The notes: generated from the letters alone by a model not told the origin. Positions 16,496 through 25,198 are shown, numbered from the stretch's first letter. The stretch is DNA of 64,000 nt from Vallitaleaceae bacterium 9-2 (GCA_038396585.1 CP121691.1:2728001-2792000), one strand, 5' to 3'. Numbers and translations are program-made.

Positions 16496-17077
16496 TTAAT
16501 TTGTCGTTTTTACCAAAAGAGTATCCCATACAATCAAAGCCATCTCTCCACGTGTGACAATTTGTGTCGGGTCTGTTTGACTACTCATCGGAATCACACC
16601 CAGCTCTTTGGCTTTCGTAATATAGTTCATCGGCCATTCACCAACTAGCTGATCTTTGTACCCGAGAGTATTGACCATAATAGCCACAACCTCTTGATAT
16701 CGAATATTGGCCTCTGGTTGAAAACTTTGGTCCGGATACCCTTGAATCATATTTAAACGATAAGCATTTTGAACATGGTTATACGCCCAATGCGAATCAT
16801 TAATATCTGTAAAGTTCATTGTCTCACCAGCAACATTTCCATTAGCATATCCACGAATTCTAACCATCATTGTTGCAACTTCAGCACGGGTTATCTTTCG
16901 ATCAAGTCCCAAACTTCCGTCAGCATACCCTGTTAATACGCCTAACTGTTGAAGCTGATTTCCTGCATAACTTTGATCATTGGTCGCTGCTAATAAAGAA
17001 GGACCACTTATCATACTTGCTATCAGTATGAGTACAACCATATATGTGTAATAGTTTTTCACTTTTTGTAATCGCAT
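16496..17077 (-). CDS. Small secreted S-layer-homology (SLH) protein
   Basis: 193 residues: a signal peptide (~1-30, TYMVVLILIASMISGPSLLAA) and then almost nothing but three SLH units: LGVLTGYADGSLGLDRKITRAEVATMM, INDSHWAYNHVQNAYRLNMI with GYPDQSFQPEANIRYQEVVAIM, and a weaker third (AKELGVIPMSS, TRGEMALIVW). SLH triplets bind pyruvylated wall polysaccharide. Normally they anchor a larger enzyme or S-layer protein; here no other domain exists, so it may be a wall-binding cap or a regulator of S-layer anchoring. It lies 37 bp before the AIR-synthase-like gene. Confidence 0.88.
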   Translation of the reverse strand: MRLQKVKNYYTYMVVLILIASMISGPSLLAATNDQSYAGNQLQQLGVLTGYADGSLGLDRKITRAEVATMMVRIRGYANGNVAGETMNFTDINDSHWAYNHVQNAYRLNMIQGYPDQSFQPEANIRYQEVVAIMVNTLGYKDQLVGEWPMNYITKAKELGVIPMSSQTDPTQIVTRGEMALIVWDTLLVKTTN

Positions 17078-17132
17078 AATTTCCTCCTAGATGACTATCA
17101 ATACATTATGTGTATTTTACCATAAAGTGTGA

Positions 17133-17176
17133 AAAAAGCAAATAAGATAAATCATAGAAACTGATTTATCTTATTT
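17133..17176 (-). terminator. Terminator of the hexitol PTS operon
   Basis: Perfect 15-bp stem AAATAAGATAAATCA/TGATTTATCTTATTT (17140-17154 with 17162-17176), 7-nt loop, followed on the minus strand by GCTTTTTTC. It lies about 130 bp after the dehydrogenase stop; the interval 17177-17308 shows nothing else. Confidence 0.75.
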
Positions 17177-17308
17177 AATGGAAGATTATGTATTTTTTGC
17201 GTTATGTTTCTTCAACGCATCTATGACTAATCAATCAAAACGCTGTGTTTAAGCATATTAGCCTTGGGGTGCTTCTATACTTTATGCATCTTAATTGTGT
17301 CATACCTC

Positions 17309-18574
17309 TTAGTAAGAACGTTTTTTGCCATTTTCAAGTAAATAACGTTCCGCTTCTAGATTCCATAATCCATTGGTTTTAGCTACGCATTGCGCAAGTC
17401 CTTTAAACAACGGATCCGTTTCACCTAGCTTCTCAAAATCCTCAATGGCTGTCATCGGCATCTCGATATCATTATAGACAATCTTTTTTCCTCCCGGAAT
17501 GTTTGGAAGATTAAGAATAGTGTCAATAGCGCTATCGATTCCCCCAACATGTGTCAACATCACTGATGGGTTAATCAGTCCCTTTGATGACATCGCCAAT
17601 GATTCTTTCATATCATCATCATTGCCCCCTGTCGATCCCATAATATGGGTTGGCGTATAATGAACATTATAAAAATTCACTTTTGCACTAAATGTGTTGT
17701 CCGAAGGCCCTGCAAAAAAGTTTAAGCAACCATCTTTACCCAGTATTGCATCCGCTTGTTCAACCACTGAAACAACCGGTGCATAGGCAAACACATCATC
17801 ATAGCCTGTTTGGGAAGATAATTGCATTAATGTATCAATGGCATCGCCTGCTGCTGTATTTACATAATGCAGTTCCACACCTTGAGCTTTTGCGTCTTCA
17901 ACGCCAAACAGTCGCTCGGCTCGTTTTAGCCGTTCTTCATTTATATCTGTAACAACAAGCAGCGATGGTCGTCGGTCACAATGGAGTGCATAATCAATTG
18001 CCCCTAGTCCCATTGGTCCCACTCCGGCTAATAGCGCCATCTTGCCCCCTTCTTTAATTCCCATATGATGTACATATTTTCCAGTTTCGGTATGATAATT
18101 TGCATGAAAGCCTCCAATAACACAACTCATCGGCTCTGACAAGGAGGCATCATAATAACTTTCTCCATCATAGTGAAGTAAAAAGCCTAGTTCCATGACC
18201 TCTTGTGGAATTACACAGTATGTTGTCAATCCACCGAAAAACTCAAAAGAGTACCCCGGTGCATAAGGACTTCCCTTATAATTTAATGCTGGTTGAATGG
18301 CAAATTTTTCTCCCGGTTTGAATTCTCCTTGCCATTTTTGACCGACTTCAACAATTTCTCCGGCAAACTCATGCCCCATAATTGTTGGATTTGTAGCTAT
18401 ATTTTCTGGAACGCGTTTATGCTTTGACCCTTGAATGACCGCCTTGTATGTGGACATACATATACTATTGCTAATGACCTTCACCAGGATTTCATCCTCT
18501 TTTATTGCCGGCAGTTCAAATGTCTCTAACTTTAATGTATTTACATCGTATAATCTCACTCCACTTGTTTTCAT
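17309..18574 (-). CDS. Zn-dependent sugar/polyol-phosphate dehydrogenase, L-sorbose-1-phosphate reductase-like
   Basis: 421 residues of the medium-chain dehydrogenase family. A GroES-like domain with SNSICMSTYK (catalytic Zn Cys), GHEFAGEIVEVG, then a Rossmann domain (LLAGVGPMGLGAIDYALHC). Overall features, including the insert APGYSFEFFGGLTTYCVIP, match the sorbose-1-phosphate reductase subgroup. Last gene of an operon behind two mannitol-type PTS permeases, so the likely substrate is the phosphorylated hexitol or ketose they import. The classical mannitol-1-phosphate dehydrogenase (MtlD) is absent, making the real sugar uncertain. Confidence 0.8.
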   Translation of the reverse strand: MKTSGVRLYDVNTLKLETFELPAIKEDEILVKVISNSICMSTYKAVIQGSKHKRVPENIATNPTIMGHEFAGEIVEVGQKWQGEFKPGEKFAIQPALNYKGSPYAPGYSFEFFGGLTTYCVIPQEVMELGFLLHYDGESYYDASLSEPMSCVIGGFHANYHTETGKYVHHMGIKEGGKMALLAGVGPMGLGAIDYALHCDRRPSLLVVTDINEERLKRAERLFGVEDAKAQGVELHYVNTAAGDAIDTLMQLSSQTGYDDVFAYAPVVSVVEQADAILGKDGCLNFFAGPSDNTFSAKVNFYNVHYTPTHIMGSTGGNDDDMKESLAMSSKGLINPSVMLTHVGGIDSAIDTILNLPNIPGGKKIVYNDIEMPMTAIEDFEKLGETDPLFKGLAQCVAKTNGLWNLEAERYLLENGKKRSY

Positions 18575-18589
18575 CGTTCAACCTCTTTC

Positions 18590-20479
18590 TTAAAATACTT
18601 GATTAGTAAATTGTTTATATACATAGTCTACATCTTGTGTACGTCTAAGTAACTCTACCTTTGCTTCATCTTCAACAATCTCCGCCAAATTTGATAAGAT
18701 AACCAGATGTTCATTGCCTATGCCTGCAATGCCTACAACTAAATACACCGGATTGCCTCCAAAATCGACCCCATCCGGAAATTGAAGAACGCTAATTCCC
18801 GTTCGTTTGATGTTCTTTTTGGCCTCACTTACTCCATGCGGAATGGCGGTACCATTTCCGATGTATGTCGATAGTTCACTATCGCGCTGAACCATAGCAT
18901 CAATATATTCATGTTCTACATATCCTTGTTCATAGAGAATCTGCCCTGCCATGCGTATTGCTTTTTCTTTGGTCACCGTTGTCAGACCTAGCTTTATATT
19001 TTCTTTTTGAAGCGTTGGTTTTTCTTCTAAACTGTTCATATGTTCACCGGGTTCATCTGTTGAACCCATCTCCTTTTCCAATACTTGCGCTAATTGTTCA
19101 TAGAGTGTTGTCATCAAAAAATCTGAAATCGATAAATGTATCTTCTCCGGACACATCTGCATTGCACGTGCAGTCAATAGCTGATGGGTTATCACCACAT
19201 CCGTATCCTTAGGTATCTGCTCAATAGGTTTGTTAAGCACCTCTACCTCAATATTTCTTTGGCGCAGTGCACTTCTAAGCTTACTTGCTCCCATCGCTGA
19301 AGACCCCATCCCCGCATCACATGCAACAACAATTTTATGAATGCCCTGTAACACGTTACTCTCAATTGGCAATCTATCTATATTCATCCTTTGAACTATG
19401 GACGACTGTTTTCCTTTTATCATTTGCATTTTTTCCTGCGCTGTGTTAAGGCTATGTTCATCTTGCTCTACTTTACGATCCATTAATATTGATGCTATCA
19501 AAAATGTCACCACTGTGGAAAAAACAATACCTAAAAAAACCGGAATTGCGCTTCCTTTAGGCGCCATGATTAACAGGGCAAAAACACTTCCTGGAGACGG
19601 TGTTGCCACAAGTGCAGCTCCTGTCAGTACAAAGGTTAAAATCCCTGTTGCTCCCCCTGCAATGACGGCAAAAATCAGCTTAGGTTGCATCAATATATAA
19701 GGAAAATATATCTCATGAATGCCTCCTAAAAAATGAATGATAATAGCTCCTGGCGCTGACTGTTTGATCATGCCTTTCGAAAACACAAAATAAGCTAATA
19801 AAATGCCTAGGCCGGGTCCAGGATTCGTTTCTAAAAGAAAATAAATTGATTGTCCTGTTTTAGCAGCCTCTTCAACACCTAATGGTCCAAGAACTCCATG
19901 ATTAATCGCATTATTTAAAAATAGGACCTTGGCAGGCTCTATAAATACAGAAGCAAATGGCAATGCATTTGCTTGAACGACTGCCTCAACAGCAACACCT
20001 AACCCATGATTTAAGCGTTCTACAATAGGTCCTATACCCACATAGGCGCTTAAGCTTAAAACCGTTCCCACAATTCCTGCAGAAAAATTAGCAAAAAGCA
20101 TTTCAAACCCTACCGGAATTTTGTCTTCAAACAATCGATCTACTTTTTTGATGCACCATCCGGCAAAAGGTCCCATAATCATTCCGCCAATAAACATGGG
20201 AATCGTTGTTCCAATGATAATTCCCATCGTCGCAATGGCTCCAAGGACACCCCCTCGGACGTCACTTACAATTTTTCCTCCTGTATATCCAATAAGTAAC
20301 GGCAATAAATAGGTGATCATCGGATCTATGACAAGAGCAAATTTTTCATTTGGAATCCATCCTGTCGGTATAAATAGAGCAGTTATTAATCCCCAAGTAA
20401 TAAATGCGCCTATATTTGGCATAACCATGCCACTTAAAAACCGTCCGAATTTTTGTATTTTTTGACTGTATGCTGCCAT
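18590..20479 (-). CDS. Mannitol-family PTS permease, complete IICBA
   Basis: 629 residues with the same arrangement as E. coli MtlA: a membrane IIC domain (~1-335, with NNAINHGVLGPLG and GGIHEIYF around the substrate site), IIB (~380-470) with phosphocysteine C387 (VACDAGMGSS) and IIA (~498-628) with phosphohistidine H548 (GTAIPHG). It therefore needs only EI and HPr to transport and phosphorylate a hexitol. ATG at 20479 follows GGAGG. Its IIC and IIB are near copies of the preceding permease (20553-21944), indicating tandem duplication; the paralogue lacks IIA and may borrow this one. A 16-bp hairpin separates the two genes. Confidence 0.9.
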   Translation of the reverse strand: MAAYSQKIQKFGRFLSGMVMPNIGAFITWGLITALFIPTGWIPNEKFALVIDPMITYLLPLLIGYTGGKIVSDVRGGVLGAIATMGIIIGTTIPMFIGGMIMGPFAGWCIKKVDRLFEDKIPVGFEMLFANFSAGIVGTVLSLSAYVGIGPIVERLNHGLGVAVEAVVQANALPFASVFIEPAKVLFLNNAINHGVLGPLGVEEAAKTGQSIYFLLETNPGPGLGILLAYFVFSKGMIKQSAPGAIIIHFLGGIHEIYFPYILMQPKLIFAVIAGGATGILTFVLTGAALVATPSPGSVFALLIMAPKGSAIPVFLGIVFSTVVTFLIASILMDRKVEQDEHSLNTAQEKMQMIKGKQSSIVQRMNIDRLPIESNVLQGIHKIVVACDAGMGSSAMGASKLRSALRQRNIEVEVLNKPIEQIPKDTDVVITHQLLTARAMQMCPEKIHLSISDFLMTTLYEQLAQVLEKEMGSTDEPGEHMNSLEEKPTLQKENIKLGLTTVTKEKAIRMAGQILYEQGYVEHEYIDAMVQRDSELSTYIGNGTAIPHGVSEAKKNIKRTGISVLQFPDGVDFGGNPVYLVVGIAGIGNEHLVILSNLAEIVEDEAKVELLRRTQDVDYVYKQFTNQVF

Positions 20480-20505
20480 CACAATCCTCCATTATGTTTT
20501 ATACA

Positions 20506-20544
20506 TATGATTCATAATGTGCCTATGACACATTATGAATCATA
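20506..20544 (-). other. 16-bp perfect intercistronic hairpin between the two PTS genes
   Basis: Arms TATGATTCATAATGTG (20506-20521) and CACATTATGAATCATA (20529-20544) with a 7-nt loop, filling most of the 73-bp gap. No T-run follows on either strand, so it is not a simple terminator. An mRNA-processing or 3'-end stabilising element, or a regulator-binding dyad, would both fit. Confidence 0.75.
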
Positions 20545-20552
20545 ACATACAT

Positions 20553-21944
20553 CTATTCGCTTAATTCTTCAATTAATTGATCATAAGCATCGGTCATGAT
20601 AAAATCTTCTATCGAAATATGACGCGCTCTTGGCACTACAGCCTTAGCCCTATTGGTTAATTGCTTATGTGTAATAACAATATCTACATCTTCTGGCAAT
20701 GCATCAATTGATGTATTAAGCACCTCGATATCCAAGCCCGCCTTTTTAACTTTATTGCGTAACTTGCTGGCTCCCATTGCTGAGGATCCCATACCTGCAT
20801 CACATGCTACAATGATTTTCTTCACGTTCGATACTTTAATAACTGTTGATTGTTTTCCCTTATTTTTTAATGTTTGTTCTTTTGCTTTCGAAAAAGAATC
20901 TTCACCGACACCTTTTTTACGCTTAATCAACACAGATGCGATTAAAAAAGACACTGTGGTTGATATTACCACTCCAAGTAATACCGGCAACAGCCCTCCT
21001 CTAGGTGCCATAGCCGACAACGCAAAAATACTTCCTGGCGATGGTGTTGCTACTAGTCCCGCTCCAGTTACAACAAACGTAAATACGCCTGATGCGCCTC
21101 CTGCAATGACTGCTAAAAGTAGCGATGGCTGCATTAAAATATATGGAAAATATATTTCATGTATTCCACCCAAAAAGTGAATGATAATAGCTCCTGGCGC
21201 TGATTGTTTAATCATTCCTTTGGAAAATACCCAGTATGCTAATAAAATTCCAAGGCCTGGTCCCGGATTGGTCTCTAACAAGAAGAAAATAGACTGTCCG
21301 GTTTCTGCTGCCTGTTCAATTCCTAAAGGACTGAGCACACCATGATTAATTGCGTTATTCAAAAACAAAATTTTTGCAGGTTCAATGAAAACCGATGCAA
21401 TCGGAAGTAATCCTGCACTTACAATAGATTCCACCGCAGACCCTAAAAAATTGCTTAAGCTTTCAACAACAGGTCCAATACCTAAATACGCAAATATTGT
21501 CAACACCCCACCAATAATCCCTGCTGAGAAATTATTGACTAACATCTCAAATCCTGCTGGTATTTTTCCATCAATGGATTGGTCAAATTTTTTAATGCAC
21601 CAACCGGCAAGAGGCCCCATAATCATTCCACCGATAAACATAGGAATTGATGTACCTATAATAACTCCCATAGTTGCTATGGCTCCAAGAACCCCTCCGC
21701 GTACATCAGCAACTATTTTTCCTCCTGTATAACCAATGAGCAATGGTAATAAATACGTAATCATCGGTCCGACAAGTGTTGCAAGATTTTCATTTGGAAT
21801 CCATCCTGTCGGTATAAAAAATGCTGTAATCAATCCCCACGCAATAAACGCTCCAATATTTGGCATTACCATTCCGCTTAAAAATCGTCCGAATGTTTGA
21901 ATTTTTTCCCGTGAACCAACGTTACTTTTAACTGCTTGATCCAT
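20553..21944 (-). CDS. Mannitol-family PTS permease, IICB without IIA
   Basis: 463 residues: IIC (~1-345) with the family signatures GGIHEIYFPYILMQP and NNAINHGVLSPLG, then IIB ending at the C-terminus, phosphocysteine C381 (VACDAGMGSS). Many Firmicute MtlA proteins are IICB with a separate MtlF (IIA); no separate IIA gene is next to it, but the adjacent paralogue carries one. First gene of the operon; promoter TTGATC-17-TATATT upstream. The protein is closely similar to its neighbour along IIC. Substrate probably a hexitol, not proven. Confidence 0.9.
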   Translation of the reverse strand: MDQAVKSNVGSREKIQTFGRFLSGMVMPNIGAFIAWGLITAFFIPTGWIPNENLATLVGPMITYLLPLLIGYTGGKIVADVRGGVLGAIATMGVIIGTSIPMFIGGMIMGPLAGWCIKKFDQSIDGKIPAGFEMLVNNFSAGIIGGVLTIFAYLGIGPVVESLSNFLGSAVESIVSAGLLPIASVFIEPAKILFLNNAINHGVLSPLGIEQAAETGQSIFFLLETNPGPGLGILLAYWVFSKGMIKQSAPGAIIIHFLGGIHEIYFPYILMQPSLLLAVIAGGASGVFTFVVTGAGLVATPSPGSIFALSAMAPRGGLLPVLLGVVISTTVSFLIASVLIKRKKGVGEDSFSKAKEQTLKNKGKQSTVIKVSNVKKIIVACDAGMGSSAMGASKLRNKVKKAGLDIEVLNTSIDALPEDVDIVITHKQLTNRAKAVVPRARHISIEDFIMTDAYDQLIEELSE

Positions 21945-21962
21945 AACATACCTCCATTATTT

Positions 21963-21991
21963 AATATAAAATTAAGTTGTCCACTGATCAA
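21963..21991 (-). promoter_or_regulatory. Promoter of the hexitol PTS operon
   Basis: -35 TTGATC (21986-21991), 17-bp spacer, -10 TATATT (21963-21968) on the minus strand, directly before the IICB gene and after the terminator of the regulator gene. Expected site of MtlR-type activation. I searched for a catabolite-repression (cre) site and saw no good match. Confidence 0.5.
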
Positions 21992-22022
21992 TGGTATGCT
22001 TTCATTATGCGCCTACTTTAAC

Positions 22023-22060
22023 TAAAAATAAAGCAATAGACCTTTAACTTTGTCTATTGC
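22023..22060 (-). terminator. Terminator of the MtlR-like regulator gene
   Basis: 9-bp stem GCAATAGAC/GTCTATTGC (22033-22041 with 22052-22060) followed on the minus strand by TTTATTTTTAG, 38 bp after the regulator stop. Confidence 0.7.
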
Positions 22061-22098
22061 ACTAAGTGACATAAATGGGACAAAGAAAAAAGAAAGCT

Positions 22099-24180
22099 TT
22101 AGACGCCTAAAACTTTCTTTTGAAAAAACTTATCCAGCATTTGATATAACTGGGTTTGCACCACATCCGCCGTTCCCGTTTGAATCGTATCTGACATTGT
22201 AGTTGATATAATGCCATGGGTGATTTCAGATAATACTTCAAGGATTTTTTCATCATACCTAAGGGGACCTACCATAACAACCACTGTATGAATGCTTTTA
22301 TTTTGTATCGGTTCACTTAATCGAAGAATATTAACACAGATTTCCTTTGTAATATCTGCACGACAATGCAACAAAATCACGCCTTTTTTGTTTAGTATCG
22401 TCGCCCCTTTTTCCTCTCTTTCATGAAACGCTTTCTCAAGAACCTTGATTTCTTCATTCGAAGAAGCAATCTGGTGGCTAACATAAGCAATCAACTGCTT
22501 GTAAGATTGCATCTGAACTTGGTCGCTAAACCTATAGTTTTCAATTACCTCTAAGATAATATCTGCATACCGCTTTAGGTGCACATATTTTTCATAAATA
22601 CTATCTGGACTTTTTATTGATTCCGGTTCAGGTCTTGGCTTGGTGCGTTGCAGTGCCTGATTAATCTTATGCAAATCCTTTTCTTGTAAAATCGAGCCGA
22701 CAACAACATAAGGAACGCTGACTTCTTTAGGCTCAATGGTTGTCACCAGCAAATCCACACCATCTTTTTGCATCCTTTCTTCAATATTATCAAAGACACT
22801 TACCACATCACTAATGACAATATTAGAGAAATTTTTTTCTAATTGTGAAATTAGAAGATGGGACGCTCCGATACCATACATGCATGCGACGATTACTTTA
22901 TATTTTTTTACAATTTCACGTGTGCCTTTATGAATAGCCGCCCCGATATGGGTTGCCAAATACGCGATTTCATCTTCTGGAACTTTTAGTTTTTCTTTTT
23001 CTTCAATAACCCGAACACTTTTTTTTACACTATCATAAAGTTTAGGATACATTACATGGATTTCTGTGAGCAAAGGATTGATAATGTCCAAATTCATCTT
23101 CATGCGATATAATGCGGGCCTCAAATGCTTTACAAGCCCAAAAATCAACTGGTCATTATCCGAAAGATAAATACCGGTTTCTTTTTCAACCGATTTGATA
23201 AACTCTTTTGCTAACTGGATGACTTTAAAATCATCTGTCATGCTCATCTTAAATTCTGCACCAGTTTCTCGAAGTTTACTCCCTTTAATGTGCATCACTA
23301 AATATAAGCGTTCATCTTCCGGTAGTTTTTTGAATGGATTGTTTGGCAAATCCTCCATCCATTCTTCAAGCAACTGATTAACCGGATCTTTTCGAAGTTG
23401 CCGTTTTAATCGCTCATCCAATATATTTTTTTGCCAAAACAATTCTCGCTTAAGTGTTATACTAAAGCGGATAAAAAGTGCAATATATGCATTGTCTGCA
23501 AAATAATAAAAATGCTCTTTTTCTAAACGCGTGATTAACTCCTTAATGTACGTCAAACTATCTAGATGCAACAAATCAAGAATCGAACGATTGATATATT
23601 TTTTAAACACACTGATACTTAAATGTTTTTGCCGACTTTCTGTCATCAGCTCAAACAAATCCACAAAATGAAAATGTTCATAAATCAAATTGACAATCGC
23701 TTTTCTCTTTGCCTTTTCATCGCCTTCGAGTAATATCCCTAATCCGGGGCGTCGAACAATATATAAGTCATATTGAGCAAACCATGGTTCAATTTGCTGC
23801 AAATCATTACTAATCGTCCCTTCTGTCACATCCAGCAAGACCGTCAGTGAATATATTTTTGTCACGTCAGTCATTTTAAGTAATTCGGCCTTAAGAATAA
23901 TCTGGCGCTCCTGTGGTGTATAGATGATATTTCCTTTTTCTGAATAAAGGGTCGTCAGCAATGTCTCTCTAACTGTCGTTGATACTTCAACTTTTAACCC
24001 TCGTCCTTTTTTCTTTCGAAATGGAACCTTTTGCTGCAAAAACCACGTCTCAACCGCGTCTAGCTCACGTAACACCGTACGTGAGCTTACTTTTATTTCA
24101 TCTGCAATTTGCTGAATTGTTATATACGCGTCGGCCTCAAGTATCTGGACAATAATCTCCTTGGTTCGCGATGTCAACAT
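22099..24180 (-). CDS. mtlR: MtlR-like PRD-containing PTS transcriptional activator
   Basis: 693 residues from ATG 24180 (GAGGTG 6 bases upstream). Order: N-terminal HTH (~7-60), second Mga-type HTH (~85-160), PRD1 (~200-312), PRD2 (~322-422), an EIIB-like domain with C433 (VACMYGIGASHLL) and a C-terminal EIIA-like domain with H605 (LLHCRAD). This is the MtlR/ManR/LicR plan: phosphorylation by HPr and the cognate PTS sets activity. PRD2 keeps both histidines (H352, H411) and PRD1 keeps H297, but the first PRD1 histidine seems replaced by R238 (LFIRF). Own terminator; then comes the operon it should control. Confidence 0.88.
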   Translation of the reverse strand: MLTSRTKEIIVQILEADAYITIQQIADEIKVSSRTVLRELDAVETWFLQQKVPFRKKKGRGLKVEVSTTVRETLLTTLYSEKGNIIYTPQERQIILKAELLKMTDVTKIYSLTVLLDVTEGTISNDLQQIEPWFAQYDLYIVRRPGLGILLEGDEKAKRKAIVNLIYEHFHFVDLFELMTESRQKHLSISVFKKYINRSILDLLHLDSLTYIKELITRLEKEHFYYFADNAYIALFIRFSITLKRELFWQKNILDERLKRQLRKDPVNQLLEEWMEDLPNNPFKKLPEDERLYLVMHIKGSKLRETGAEFKMSMTDDFKVIQLAKEFIKSVEKETGIYLSDNDQLIFGLVKHLRPALYRMKMNLDIINPLLTEIHVMYPKLYDSVKKSVRVIEEKEKLKVPEDEIAYLATHIGAAIHKGTREIVKKYKVIVACMYGIGASHLLISQLEKNFSNIVISDVVSVFDNIEERMQKDGVDLLVTTIEPKEVSVPYVVVGSILQEKDLHKINQALQRTKPRPEPESIKSPDSIYEKYVHLKRYADIILEVIENYRFSDQVQMQSYKQLIAYVSHQIASSNEEIKVLEKAFHEREEKGATILNKKGVILLHCRADITKEICVNILRLSEPIQNKSIHTVVVMVGPLRYDEKILEVLSEITHGIISTTMSDTIQTGTADVVQTQLYQMLDKFFQKKVLGV

Positions 24181-24263
24181 TTTTTTCACCTCATGGAATG
24201 TATTTTACAGAATCATCTTCTTCCATTATAGCAGTTTTTATCATGAAACTAAAAGGAGTTCCT

Positions 24264-24290
24264 TAAAAATGTCACTTAGATCAAGTGACA
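24264..24290 (-). terminator. Terminator downstream of the hemolysin III gene
   Basis: 8-bp stem TGTCACTT/AAGTGACA (24270-24277 with 24283-24290), 5-nt loop, then TTTTTAA on the minus strand. It begins 4 bases after the stop codon. Confidence 0.8.
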
Positions 24291-24294
24291 CTTT

Positions 24295-24948
24295 TTATAT
24301 TAATGTCAAAATCATGAAAAAGTGACATGCACTTCCTGCCATGACAAACAAATGAAACACTTCATGAAATCCAAACCATTTTCCTTTAAGTTTTGGCCAC
24401 TTCGTTCCATAGATTAAACCGCCGATTGTATAGATAACCCCTCCTGCCACAAGAAGGAAAAAACCAGCCGATGTCATTGTTTTAAACAATGGATAGATGG
24501 CAAAAATAGCAATCCAACCCATTAAGATATACTGGAGCGTCGAAAGCCATCGCGGTGCATTCATCCAGAATAATTTTAAAAATATACCTAAAATCGCTGC
24601 AATCCATACAACGACAAGTACTGTCAAACCTGTGCGTCCACCATTGGTTGCCTGCAAAGGAATCAGACAAACAGGAGTATATGTACCTGCAATCAATACA
24701 AAAATCATCATATGATCGATGCGCTTCATAATACGACTCATTTTTTTGGGTTGTTCCATAATATGATACGTAGTACTTGCAGAATACAATAGGACCAAAC
24801 TGAGTCCAAAAATCCCAAAGCCAATCATATGTAGTGTTGTCCCTACATAGTATGCTTTTATAACTAAATATGTAACGGCCACTAGCGAAAGAATCGCCCC
24901 TAAAAAATGTGTAAGTGCACTAATAGGATCTTGAATTTTAACTGTCAT
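24295..24948 (-). CDS. Hemolysin III / TrhA (PAQR superfamily) membrane protein
   Basis: 217 residues with seven predicted membrane helices and the family's conserved polar sites: DPISALTHFLGAILS at the N-terminus, SASTTYHIM (Ser/His), DHMMIFVLIAGTYTP and the C-terminal HEVFHLFVMAGSACHF histidines that form the metal site. Bacterial members are linked to membrane energetics and lipid homeostasis more than to haemolysis. ATG at 24948 follows GAGGTGG. Monocistronic: promoter at 25017-25044 and a terminator right after the stop codon. Confidence 0.9.
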   Translation of the reverse strand: MTVKIQDPISALTHFLGAILSLVAVTYLVIKAYYVGTTLHMIGFGIFGLSLVLLYSASTTYHIMEQPKKMSRIMKRIDHMMIFVLIAGTYTPVCLIPLQATNGGRTGLTVLVVVWIAAILGIFLKLFWMNAPRWLSTLQYILMGWIAIFAIYPLFKTMTSAGFFLLVAGGVIYTIGGLIYGTKWPKLKGKWFGFHEVFHLFVMAGSACHFFMILTLI

Positions 24949-25016
24949 TTTTCCACCTCTACCTCTAATCGTTATATATGTTCTTTGATGTGGTTATCAA
25001 TACTACTTATTGTTAT

Positions 25017-25044
25017 ATGATATCACAGCTACATATTTTGTCAA
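25017..25044 (-). promoter_or_regulatory. Promoter of the hemolysin III gene
   Basis: Minus-strand TTGACA (25039-25044), 16-bp spacer, TATCAT (25017-25022). The transcript would carry about 60 nt of leader and starts after, not inside, the structured segment at 25057-25173. Confidence 0.6.
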
Positions 25045-25056
25045 GATTTTTTTGAA

Positions 25057-25173
25057 GAACAAAGCGACTCTGTCGCGTTATCTCAAAGAGATATTGTTCG
25101 CGGAGGGAAAGGTCCTTGACGCTTTCTGCTGCGTTTCAAAGCAGAAAGCTCAAGTAAGACTTTCCTGGAGAAC
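25057..25173. ncRNA. Compact nested-palindrome segment; candidate structured RNA or miniature repeat element
   Basis: About 117 bp made almost wholly of pairing arms. Part one is a closed three-way junction: GAACAA (25057-25062) pairs with TTGTTC (25094-25099) and encloses GCGAC-TCT-GTCGC (25064-25076) and TATCTC-AAA-GAGATA (25079-25093). Part two is a long stem: GGAAAG (25106-25111)/CTTTCC (25160-25165), CTTGA/TCAAG (25115-25119/25150-25154) and GCTTTCTGCT/AGCAGAAAGC (25121-25130/25140-25149). The GTTC at 25096-25099 can alternatively pair with GAAC at 25170-25173, so two folds compete. AGAACAAA occurs at the left end and AGAACAAA again at the right end. It sits between a terminator and a promoter; no convincing protein is encoded. 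Confidence 0.45.
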
Positions 25174-25196
25174 AAAAAAAGTTGCCAAAGGCAACT
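25174..25196 (-). terminator. Terminator of the 34-aa membrane protein gene
   Basis: Stem AGTTGCC/GGCAACT (25180-25186 with 25190-25196), 3-nt loop, then seven T on the minus strand. It starts 3 bases after the stop codon at 25199. Confidence 0.85.
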
Positions 25197-25198
25197 CT

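Noticed and set aside
21992-22006. Possible catabolite-repression (cre) site TGAAAGCATACCA before the PTS operon
   Set aside because: Central CG and right half do not match the consensus.
25054-25180. Structured segment as a T-box, SRP RNA or other known RNA class
   Set aside because: No T-box motif, no GGAA/AGCA signal-recognition core and no other signature that I recognise.
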